DNA of 64,000 nucleotides. Origin: Caprella mutica (Eukaryota; Arthropoda; Malacostraca; Amphipoda; Caprellidae). Where the stretch lies: the NCBI GenBank assembly GCA_947561585.1, contig CANNZV010002330.1, positions 39,430-103,429 on the forward strand. Reading direction: 5' to 3'. Position 1 is the stretch's first letter, and each line of letters begins with the position of its first letter. This document shows, piece after piece, positions 14,173 to 26,400 of this stretch. Position numbers and translations under genes: made by a program. Under the pieces are notes generated by a model. It searched no databases, was not told the origin of the DNA, and saw only the letters and a program-made list of their open reading frames with translations.

Positions 14173-14357
14173 TACTACAAAGGTGTTCTACTGAAGTATA
14201 CAGGATGGGCCATTGAAAATAGGATAATATCATATGTACAATGTTTTATAATTAATATTTCAGGAGTAATTAAAGCACGCCATCAGCTGAATTTAAGTTA
14301 AATTTATTTTCATTATAGCTTTTGCTACATTTTGTCACTCTTGATTATAGAATTATA

Positions 14358-14532
14358 TAGGGTAAGTTCTGAATTATCGGTCAGTACTACATCTTCGGTC
14401 ATATAAGAAAAAACGATACAAAAATTGTTATTATTACAGAGTGATATCACTGTGTAATAATAACAATTTTTATATTGTTTTTCTTATATGACCGAAGATG
14501 TAGTACTGACCGACAATTCGTAACTTACCCTA
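14358..14532. mobile_element. Near-perfect hairpin MITE, about 175 bp
   Basis: Arms of about 85 bp: tagggtaagttctgaattat, cggtcagtactacatcttcg, gtcatataagaaaaaacg. The inverted partner ends cttaccct. The centre is gtgatatcac. Few mismatches, so it is probably young. No coding capacity. Confidence 0.8.
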
Positions 14533-14700
14533 CTATTAAATCTAATATATCGATAGTAATCTATTTTTCCAGCAAATGAATAGAAATACTATAGAAATAC
14601 TATAAGAATATATATATATATATTTACTACCTCTGAGTGGTGACGTATAGATTGAGTAGACACGATTTTTTGGAGAATTTGGCCCAACTACTTTTTCCCA

Positions 14701-14922
14701 CACTGAAAAAAATACGAGTCAAATTGACTCAAAATTTGAGTTTTCTGTTTGTTCCAAAACCGGCGCATAAATGTGAGTCAATTTGACTCATTCTAATATT
14801 TTACTCAAAGACAAGTCAGATTGACTCAGGTAGAGTCAATCAAAAGAAGGACTCCACTATTGGAGTTTTGCCAGCCTTGACTCAAGCGATGAGTCAGGCT
14901 GACTTGCAGTTTTTTCTCAGTG
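14701..14922. mobile_element. 222-bp MITE rich in TGAGTCA-type palindromes
   Basis: Termini cactgaaaaaaatac and gcagttttttctcagtg form imperfect inverted repeats. Inside, gagtcaaattgactc, gagtcaatttgactc, agtcagattgactca, gagtcaatc, gactcaagcgatgagtcag and similar small palindromes recur. No target duplication was identified. Confidence 0.6.
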
Positions 14923-15454
14923 ATATATACTGTTATATGAGCGATAATTTAAGCTTGATTATCAAGTTATTCAAGATGCTACAAAATTATTTCGAATCGC
15001 TATGAAATTCGAATGAAACGTTTCCCTTCGAGCAAATTTCGACAAAAATGCTTTGATTCGCTAAAAAAGAAGACCTATTATTCACATTACAAATGATATT
15101 ATCATTATATTCATTATTATTTCCACGATATCATACTTCTGAATAAACTATCATCTCTGTGTACCTAAACAGATGGTTACCTTCACTGCAACTTTCTTAA
15201 AAGGTAGTGCAACTCAAACAATCATATTCCACAATATCTAACCTGCACTATCAATACATTTTCCTTATCAATTGATTGAATCACATTATTCTATAGGGAC
15301 AATGAGGAGGCCATTTATTGATATAAAAGGTAGTAAGTTACAGTGTTCATTCATCGGAATGATTGTCGCTTGTAGCTACCATTGCTTTGTCTCACTTCAA
15401 ACAGAGCTACTTGCTCTCGTCTCTCAAATGGAAATGCCAGGAGCGTCACTGTGA
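14923..15454. other. Unannotated spacer
   Basis: A 60-codon plus-strand frame (15272-15454) ends at the start of the 40-bp array and shows no family motif. Nothing firm. Confidence 0.4.
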
Positions 15455-16418
15455 AATTATGTGTGGTGTAGAGGGACAATTAAAGAATTAAATACAGGAT
15501 GTGTGGTGTAGAGGGACAATTAAAGAATTAAATACAGGATGTGTGGTGTAGAGGGACATTTGAAGAATTAAATACAGGATGTGTGGTGTAGAGGGACAAT
15601 TAAAGAATTAAATACAGGATGTGTGGTGTAGAGGGACAATTGAAGAATTAAATACAGGATGTGTGGTGTAGAGGGACATTTGAAGAATTAAATACAGGAT
15701 GTGTGGTATAGAGGGACAATTAAAGAATTAAATACAGGATGTGTGGTGTAGAGGGACAATTGAAAAATTAAATACAGGATGTGTGGTGTAGACGGACATT
15801 TGAAGAATTAAATACAGGATGTGTGGTGTAGAGGGACAATTAAAGAATTAAATACAGGATGTGTGGTATAGAGGGACAATTAAAGAATTTAATACAGGAT
15901 GTGTGGTGTAGAGGGACAATTAAAGAATTTAATACAGGATGTGTGGTGTAGAGGGACAATTAAAAAATTTAATACAGGATGTGTGGTGTAGAGGGACAAT
16001 TAAAGAATTTAATACAGGATGTGTGATGTAGAGGGACAATTGAAGATTTAATACAGGATGTGTGGTGTAGAGGGACAATTAAAGAATTTAATACAGGATG
16101 TGTGGTGTAGAGGGACAATTGAAGAATTTAATACAGGATGTGTGGTGTAGAGGGACAATTAAAGAATTTAATACAGGATGTGTGGTGTAGAGGGACCATT
16201 AAAGAATTTAATACAGGATGTGTGGTGTAGAGGGACAATTAAAGAATTTAATACAGGATGTGTGGTGTAGAGGGACCATTAAAGAATTTAATACAGGATG
16301 TGTGGCGTAGAGGGACCATTAAAGAATTTAATACAGGATGTGTGGTGTAGAGGGACAATTAAAGAATTTAATACAGGATGTGTGGCGTAGAGGGACCATT
16401 AAAGAATTTAATACAGTA
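15455..16418. repeat. 40-bp minisatellite array
   Basis: About 24 copies of a 40-bp unit: ggatgtgtggtgtagaggga, then caattaaagaattaaataca. The left half of the array carries aattaaatac and the right half aatttaatac, with gaccatt variants at the right end. The array therefore has a left-right gradient of variants. Confidence 0.95.
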
Positions 16419-16497
16419 TGGAAGATTCAATAGGAAAGACGATTAAAATATATTTTCATATTTGGATGCGTTTTTAGTGATAATCTATTGGTGATTT

Positions 16498-16900
16498 AAA
16501 TGATACTTTAATTAATACTTTAATTGATAATTTAATTGATAATTTAATTAATACTTTGAATAATACTTTAATTAATACTTTAACTGATACTTTAATTAAT
16601 ACTTTAATTAATACTTTAAATAATACTTTAATCGATACTGTAATTAATACTTTAATTGATAATTTAATTGATAATTTAATTAATACTTTAAATAATACTT
16701 TAATCGATACTGTAATTAATACTTTAATTGATAATTTAATTGATAATTTAATTAATACTTTAAATAATACTTTAATTAATACTTTAACTGATACTTTAAT
16801 TAATACTTTAATTAATACTTTAAATAATACTTTAATCGATACTGTAATTAATACTTTAATTAATACTTTAATTAATTCTTCAATTAACATTTTACCATAA
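16498..16900. repeat. 12-bp AT minisatellite array
   Basis: Units of actttaattaat and relatives (aatttaattgat, actttaaataat, actgtaattaat, actttaatcgat), about 33 copies. The unit is a multiple of 3 and free of stops, so both strands appear open for over 110 codons. A higher-order block of about 120 bp recurs. Non-coding. Confidence 0.9.
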
Positions 16901-17487
16901 TTAAAGTATATGCTGAAATAAAATTTTCTTTAAATTTCCTTTAAAATTTGCTCCAATTTAGCTTTCCTAGCGTATCCTTTAAATGTTCTGCCCCGCCAGT
17001 GGCGTTGTTTATCACCTCAATCTGCGAGATAATCCCTGACCGTAACTTCGAGATAAAGCGAGACTAGGAACACTATTTTGCTTTCGAATTTATTTATGTG
17101 CAATTCAGTGCTTTCAGGACTAGTAAAATTGGAGCAATTTTCATATTAGGTTCAAATTATGAATTCATGTGGAGGCTTAGCATACTATGTTGAAACAAGA
17201 ACGGACACTCGGTAGAGCGCACACCTTCGCCGCCGCTTTTAAATAACCTTGACCATCAAATAATCCTTAAGTTATAAATGACATTGACCTTTGATTGACT
17301 GGATCGATCCAAAAATTCAACCAGATAGTTCCTGGTTATTGACCAATCGTCAAACTAATTTTCAGGCAATTTGGTTGAATAATTTTTGAGTTATAAGAGT
17401 AACAACAGTACAAAGAAACAAATGCTGTCTAAAACATTATCTTCTGCGAAAGTAAAATCATACTTAATTGTATTCAATTATTTAAAC
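16901..17487. other. Spacer with moderately GC-rich dispersed-repeat-like sequence
   Basis: Contains ggtagagcgcacaccttcgc with cgccgctttt, followed by repeated ttgacc/ttgatt motifs (about 17200-17350). This looks like a degraded dispersed element. No reading frame of note. Confidence 0.35.
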
Positions 17488-20400
17488 ACTTCCTTACGTT
17501 TTGATTGTGTATACTTTGTTTTGATTGTGTATACTTTGTTTTGATTGTGTATGTTTTGTTTTGATTGTGTATACTTTGTTTTGATTGTGTATACTTTGTT
17601 TTGATTGTGTATACTTTGTTTTGATTGTGTATGTTTTGTTTTGATTGTGTATGTTTTGTTTTGATTGTGTATACTTTGTTTTGATTGTGTATACTTTGTT
17701 TTGATTGTGTATGTTTTGTTTTGATTGTGTATACTTTGTTTTGATTGTGTATACTTTGTTTTGATTGTGTATACTTTGTTTTGATTGTGTATACTTTGTT
17801 TTGATTGTGTATACTTTGTTTTGATTGTGTATACTTTGTTTTGATTGTGTATACTTTGTTTTGATCGTGTATACTTTGTTTTGATTGTGTATACTTTGTT
17901 TTGATTGTGTATACTTTGTTTTGATTGTGTATACTTTGTTTTGATTGTGTATACTTTGTTTTGATTGTGTATACTTTGTTTTGATCGTGTATACTTTGTT
18001 TTGATCGTGTATACTTTGTTTTGATTGTGTATACTTTGTTTTGATTGTGTATACTTTGTTTTGATTGTGTATGTTTTGTTTTGATTGTGTATACTTTGTT
18101 TTGATTGTGTATACTTTGTTTTGATTGTGTATACTTTGTTTTGATTGTGTATACTTTGTTTTGATTGTGTATACTTTGTTTTGATTGTGTATACTTTGTT
18201 TTGATTGTGTATACTTTGTTTTGATTGTGAATACTTTGTCTTGATTGTGTATACTTTGTTTTGATTGTGTATGTTTTGTTTTGATTGTGTATACTTTGTT
18301 TTGATTGTGTACGTTTTGTTTTGATTGTGTATGTTTTGTTTTGATTGTGTATACTTTGTTTTGATTGTGTATACTTTGTTTTGATTGTGTGTGCTTTGTT
18401 TTGATTGTGTATACTTTGTTTTGATTGTGTATACTTTGTTTTGATTGTGTATACTTTGTTTTGATTGTGTATACTTTGTTTTGATTGTGTATACTTTGTT
18501 TTGATTGTGTATGTTTTGTTTTGATTGTGTATACTTTGTTTTGATTGTGTATACTTTGTTTTGATTGTGTACGTTTTGTTTTGATTGTGTATGTTTTGTT
18601 TTGATTGTGTATACTTTGTTTTGATTGTGTATACTTTGTTTTGATTGTGTGTACTCTGTTTTGATTGTGTATACTTTGTTTTGATTGTGTATACTTTGTT
18701 TTGATTGTGTATACTTTGTTTTGATTGTGTATACTTTGTTTTGATTGTGTATACTTTGTTTTGATTGTGTATGTTTTGTTTTGATTGTGTATACTTTGTT
18801 TTGATTGTGTATGTTTTGTTTTGATTGTGTATACTTTGTTTTGATTGTGTATGTTTTGTTTTGATCGTGTATACTTTGTTTTGATTGTGTATACTTTGTT
18901 TTGATTGTGTATACTTTGTCTTGATTGTGTATACTTTGTTTTGATTGTGTATACTTTGTTTTGATTGTGTATGTTTTGTTTTGATTGTGTATACTTTGTT
19001 TTGATTGTGTATGTTTTGTTTTGATTGTGTATACTTTGTTTTGATTGTGTATACTTTGTTTTGATTGCGTATACTTTGTTTTGATTGTGTATACTTTGTT
19101 TTGATTGTGTATACTTTGTTTTGATTGCGCATACTTTGTTTTGATTGTGTATACTTTGTTTTGATTGTGTATACTTTGTTTTGATTGTGTATGTTTTGTT
19201 TTGATTGTGTATACTTTGTTTTGATTGTGTATACTTTGTTTTGATTGTGTATGTTTTGTTTTGATTGTGTATACTTTGTTTTGATTGTGTATACTTTGTT
19301 TTGATTGTGTATACTTTGTTTTGATCGTGTATACTTTGTTTTGATTGTGTATACTTTGTTTTGATTGTGTATACTTTGTTTTGATTGTGTATACCTTGTT
19401 TTGATTGTGTATGTTTTGTTTTGATTGTGTATACTTTGTTTTGATTGTGTATACTTTGTTTTGATTGTGTATACTTTGTTTTGATTGTGTATGTTTTGTT
19501 TTGATTGTGTATACTTTGTTTTGATTGTGTATACTTTGTTTTGATTGTGTATGTTTTGTTTTGATTGTGTATACTTTGTTTTGATTGTGTATACTTTGTT
19601 TTGATTGTGTATACTTTGTTTTGATTGTGTATACTTTGTTTTGATTGTGTATACTTTGTTTTGATTGTGTATACTTTGTTTTGATTGTGTATGTTTTGTT
19701 TTGATTGTGTTTGTTTTGTTTTGATTGTGTATACTTTGTTTTGATTGTGTATACTTTGTTTTGATTGTGTATACTTTGTTTTGATTGTGTATACTTTGTC
19801 TTGATTGTGTATGTTTTGTTTTGATCGTGTATACTTTGTTTTGATTGTGTATACTTTGTTTTGATTGTGTATACTTTGTCTTGATTGTGTATACTTTGTT
19901 TTGATTGTGTATACTTTGTTTTGATTGTGTATGTTTTGTTTTGATTGTGTATACTTTGTTTTGATTGTGTATGTTTTGTTTTGATTGTGTATACTTTGTT
20001 TTGATTGTGTATACTTTGTTTTGATTGCGTATACTTTGTTTTGATTGTGTATACTTTGTTTTGATTGTGTATACTTTGTTTTGATTGCGTATACTTTGTT
20101 TTGATTGTGTATACTTTGTTTTGATTGTGTATACTTTGTTTTGATTGTGTATGTTTTGTTTTGATTGTGTATACTTTGTTTTGATTGTGTATACTTTGTT
20201 TTGATTGTGTATGTTTTGTTTTGATTGTGTATACTTTGTTTTGATTGTGTATACTTTGTTTTGATTGTGTATACTTTGTTTTGATCGTGTATACTTTGTT
20301 TTGATTGTGTATACTTTGTTTTGATTGTGTATACTTTGTTTTGATTGTGTATACCTTGTTTTGATTGTGTATGTTTTGTTTTGATTGTGTATACTTTGTT

Positions 20401-23400
20401 TTGATTGTGTATACTTTGTTTTGATTGTGTATACTTTGTTTTGATTGTGTATGTTTTGTTTTGATTGTGTATACTTTGTTTTGATTGTGTATACTTTGTT
20501 TTGATTGTGTATGTTTTGTTTTGATTGTGTATACTTTGTTTTGATTGTGTATACTTTGTTTTGATTGTGTATACTTTGTTTTGATTGTGTATACTTTGTT
20601 TTGATTGTGTATACTTTGTTTTGATTGTGTATACTTTGTTTTGATTGTGTATGTTTTGTTTTGATTGTGTTTGTTTTGTTTTGATTGTGTATACTTTGTT
20701 TTGATTGTGTATACTTTGTTTTGATTGTGTATACTTTGTTTTGATTGTGTATACTTTGTCTTGATTGTGTATACTTTGTTTTGATTGTGTATACTTTGTT
20801 TTGATTGTGTATGTTTTGTTTTGATTGTGTATACTTTGTTTTGATTGTGTATGTTTTGTTTTGATTGTGTATACTTTGTTTTGATTGTGTATACTTTGTT
20901 TTGATTGCGTATACTTTGTTTTGATTGTGTATACTTTGTTTTGATTGTGTATACTTTGTTTTGATTGCGTATACTTTGTTTTGATTGTGTATACTTTGTT
21001 TTGATTGTGTATACTTTGTTTTGATTGTGTATGTTTTGTTTTGATTGTGTATACTTTGTTTTGATTGTGTATACTTTGTTTTGATTGTGTATGTTTTGTT
21101 TTGATTGTGTATACTTTGTTTTGATTGTGTATACTTTGTTTTGATTGTGTATACTTTGTTTTGATCGTGTATACTTTGTTTTGATTGTGTATACTTTGTT
21201 TTGATTGTGTATACTTTGTTTTGATTGTGTATACCTTGTTTTGATTGTGTATGTTTTGTTTTGATTGTGTATACTTTGTTTTGATTGTGTATACTTTGTT
21301 TTGATTGTGTATACTTTGTTTTGATTGTGTATGTTTTGTTTTGATTGTGTATACTTTGTTTTGATTGTGTATACTATGTTTTGATTGTGTATGTTTTGTT
21401 TTGATTGTGTATACTTTGTTTTGATTGTGTATACTTTGTTTTGATTGTGTATACTTTGTTTTGATTGTGTATACTTTGTTTTGATTGTGTATACTTTGTT
21501 TTGATTGTGTATACTTTGTTTTGATTGTGTATGTTTTGTTTTGATTGTGTTTGTTTTGTTTTGATTGTGTATACTTTGTTTTGATTGTGTATACTTTGTT
21601 TTGATTGTGTATACTTTGTTTTGATTGTGTATGTTTTGTTTTGATTGTGTATACTTTGTTTTGATTGTGTATACTTTGTTTTGATTGTGTATACTTTGTT
21701 TTGATTGTGTATACTTTGTTTTGATTGTGTATACTTTGTTTTGATTGTGTATACTTTGTTTTGATTGTGTATGTTTTGTTTTGATTGTGTTTGTTTTGTT
21801 TTGATTGTGTATACTTTGATTTGATTGTGTATACTTTGTTTTGATTGTGTATACTTTGTTTTGATTGTGTATGTTTTGTTTTGATTGTGTATACTTTGTT
21901 TTGATCGTGTATACTTTGTTTTGATTGTGTATGTTTTGTTTTGATTGTGAATACTTTGTCTTGATTGTGTATACTTTGTTTTGATTGTGTATGTTTTGTT
22001 TTGATTGTGTATACTTTGTTTTGATTGTGTACGTTTTGTTTTGATTGTGTATGTTTTGTTTTGATTGTGTATACTTTGTTTTGATTGTGTATACTTTGTT
22101 TTGATTGTGTGTGCTTTGTTTTGATTGTGTATACTTTGTTTTGATTGTGTATACTTTGTTTTGATTGTGTATACTTTGTTTTGATTGTGTATACTTTGTT
22201 TTGATTGTGTATACTTTGTTTTGATTGTGTATACTTTGTTTTGATTGTGTATGTTTTGTTTTGATTGTGTATACTTTGTTTTGATTGTGTATACTTTGTT
22301 TTGATTGTGTATACTTTGTTTTGATTGTGTATACTTTGTTTTGATTGTGTATACTTTGTTTTGATTGTGTATACTTTGTTTTGATTGTGTATACTTTGTT
22401 TTGATTGTGAATACTTTGTCTTGATTGTGTATACTTTGTTTTGATTGTGTATGTTTTGTTTTGATTGTGTATACTTTGTTTTGATTGTGTACGTTTTGTT
22501 TTGATTGTGTATGTTTTGTTTTGATTGTGTATACTTTGTTTTGATTGTGTATACTTTGTTTTGATTGTGTGTGCTTTGTTTTGATTGTGTATACTTTGTT
22601 TTGATTGTGTATACTTTGTTTTGATTGTGTATACTTTGTTTTGATTGTGTATACTTTGTTTTGATTGTGTATACTTTGTTTTGATTGTGTATGTTTTGTT
22701 TTGATTGTGTATACTTTGTTTTGATTGTGTATACTTTGTTTTGATTGTGTACGTTTTGTTTTGATTGTGTATGTTTTGTTTTGATTGTGTATACTTTGTT
22801 TTGATTGTGTATACTTTGTTTTGATTGTGTGTACTCTGTTTTGATTGTGTATACTTTGTTTTGATTGTGTATACTTTGTTTTGATTGTGTATACTTTGTT
22901 TTGATTGTGTATACTTTGTTTTGATTGTGTATACTTTGTTTTGATTGTGTATGTTTTGTTTTGATTGTGTATACTTTGTTTTGATTGTGTATGTTTTGTT
23001 TTGATTGTGTATACTTTGTTTTGATTGTGTATGTTTTGTTTTGATCGTGTATACTTTGTTTTGATTGTGTATACTTTGTTTTGATTGTGTATACTTTGTC
23101 TTGATTGTGTATACTTTGTTTTGATTGTGTATACTTTGTTTTGATTGTGTATGTTTTGTTTTGATTGTGTATACTTTGTTTTGATTGTGTATGTTTTGTT
23201 TTGATTGTGTATACTTTGTTTTGATTGTGTATACTTTGTTTTGATTGCGTATACTTTGTTTTGATTGTGTATACTTTGTTTTGATTGTGTATACTTTGTT
23301 TTGATTGCGCATACTTTGTTTTGATTGTGTATACTTTGTTTTGATTGTGTATACTTTGTTTTGATTGTGTATGTTTTGTTTTGATTGTGTATACTTTGTT

Positions 23401-26400
23401 TTGATTGTGTATACTTTGTTTTGATTGTGTATGTTTTGTTTTGATTGTGTATACTTTGTTTTGATTGTGTATACTTTGTTTTGATTGTGTATACTTTGTT
23501 TTGATCGTGTATACTTTGTTTTGATTGTGTATACTTTGTTTTGATTGTGTATACTTTGTTTTGATTGTGTATACCTTGTTTTGATTGTGTATGTTTTGTT
23601 TTGATTGTGTATACTTTGTTTTGATTGTGTATACTTTGTTTTGATTGTGTATACTTTGTTTTGATTGTGTATGTTTTGTTTTGATTGTGTATACTTTGTT
23701 TTGATTGTGTATACTTTGTTTTGATTGTGTATGTTTTGTTTTGATTGTGTATACTTTGTTTTGATTGTGTATACTTTGTTTTGATTGTGTATACTTTGTT
23801 TTGATTGTGTATACTTTGTTTTGATTGTGTATACTTTGTTTTGATTGTGTATACTTTGTTTTGATTGTGTATGTTTTGTTTTGATTGTGTTTGTTTTGTT
23901 TTGATTGTGTATACTTTGTTTTGATTGTGTATACTTTGTTTTGATTGTGTATACTTTGTTTTGATTGTGTATACTTTGTCTTGATTGTGTATGTTTTGTT
24001 TTGATCGTGTATACTTTGTTTTGATTGTGTATACTTTGTTTTGATTGTGTATACTTTGTCTTGATTGTGTATACTTTGTTTTGATTGTGTATACTTTGTT
24101 TTGATTGTGTATGTTTTGTTTTGATTGTGTATACTTTGTTTTGATTGTGTATGTTTTGTTTTGATTGTGTATACTTTGTTTTGATTGTGTATACTTTGTT
24201 TTGATTGCGTATACTTTGTTTTGATTGTGTATACTTTGTTTTGATTGTGTATACTTTGTTTTGATTGCGTATACTTTGTTTTGATTGTGTATACTTTGTT
24301 TTGATTGTGTATACTTTGTTTTGATTGTGTATGTTTTGTTTTGATTGTGTATACTTTGTTTTGATTGTGTATACTTTGTTTTGATTGTGTATGTTTTGTT
24401 TTGATTGTGTATACTTTGTTTTGATTGTGTATACTTTGTTTTGATTGTGTATACTTTGTTTTGATCGTGTATACTTTGTTTTGATTGTGTATACTTTGTT
24501 TTGATTGTGTATACTTTGTTTTGATTGTGTATACCTTGTTTTGATTGTGTATGTTTTGTTTTGATTGTGTATACTTTGTTTTGATTGTGTATACTTTGTT
24601 TTGATTGTGTATACTTTGTTTTGATTGTGTATGTTTTGTTTTGATTGTGTATACTTTGTTTTGATTGTGTATACTTTGTTTTGATTGTGTATGTTTTGTT
24701 TTGATTGTGTATACTTTGTTTTGATTGTGTATACTTTGTTTTGATTGTGTATACTTTGTTTTGATTGTGTATACTTTGTTTTGATTGTGTATACTTTGTT
24801 TTGATTGTGTATACTTTGTTTTGATTGTGTATGTTTTGTTTTGATTGTGTTTGTTTTGTTTTGATTGTGTATACTTTGTTTTGATTGTGTATACTTTGTT
24901 TTGATTGTGTATACTTTGTTTTGATTGTGTATACTTTGTCTTGATTGTGTATACTTTGTTTTGATTGTGTATACTTTGTTTTGATTGTGTATGTTTTGTT
25001 TTGATTGTGTATACTTTGTTTTGATTGTGTATGTTTTGTTTTGATTGTGTATACTTTGTTTTGATTGTGTATACTTTGTTTTGATTGCGTATACTTTGTT
25101 TTGATTGTGTATACTTTGTTTTGATTGTGTATACTTTGTTTTGATTGCGTATACTTTGTTTTGATTGTGTATACTTTGTTTTGATTGTGTATACTTTGTT
25201 TTGATTGTGTATGTTTTGTTTTGATTGTGTATACTTTGTTTTGATTGTGTATACTTTGTTTTGATTGTGTATGTTTTGTTTTGATTGTGTATACTTTGTT
25301 TTGATTGTGTATACTTTGTTTTGATTGTGTATACTTTGTTTTGATCGTGTATACTTTGTTTTGATTATGTATACTTTGTTTTGATTGTGTATACTTTGTT
25401 TTGATTGTGTATACCTTGTTTTGATTGTGTATGTTTTGTTTTGATTGTGTATACTTTGTTTTGATTGTGTATACTTTGTTTTGATTGTGTATACTTTGTT
25501 TTGATTGTGTATGTTTTGTTTTGATTGTGTATACTTTGTTTTGATTGTGTATACTATGTTTTGATTGTGTATGTTTTGTTTTGATTGTGTATACTTTGTT
25601 TTGATTGTGTATACTTTGTTTTGATTGTGTATACTTTGTTTTGATTGTGTATACTTTGTTTTGATTGTGTATACTTTGTTTTGATTGTGTATACTTTGTT
25701 TTGATTGTGTATGTTTTGTTTTGATTGTGTTTGTTTTGTTTTGATTGTGTATACTTTGTTTTGATTGTGTATACTTTGTTTTGATTGTGTATACTTTGTT
25801 TTGATTGTGTATGTTTTGTTTTGATTGTGTATACTTTGTTTTGATTGTGTATACTTTGTTTTGATTGTGTATACTTTGTTTTGATTGTGTATACTTTGTT
25901 TTGATTGTGTATACTTTGTTTTGATTGTGTATACTTTGTTTTGATTGTGTATGTTTTGTTTTGATTGTGTTTGTTTTGTTTTGATTGTGTATACTTTGAT
26001 TTGATTGTGTATACTTTGTTTTGATTGTGTATACTTTGTTTTGATTGTGTATGTTTTGTTTTGATTGTGTATACTTTGTTTTGATCGTGTATACTTTGTT
26101 TTGATTGTGTATGTTTTGTTTTGATTGTGAATACTTTGTCTTGATTGTGTATACTTTGTTTTGATTGTGTATGTTTTGTTTTGATTGTGTATACTTTGTT
26201 TTGATTGTGTACGTTTTGTTTTGATTGTGTATGTTTTGTTTTGATTGTGTATACTTTGTTTTGATTGTGTATACTTTGTTTTGATTGTGTGTGCTTTGTT
26301 TTGATTGTGTATACTTTGTTTTGATTGTGTATACTTTGTTTTGATTGTGTATACTTTGTTTTGATTGTGTATACTTTGTTTTGATTGTGTATACTTTGTT

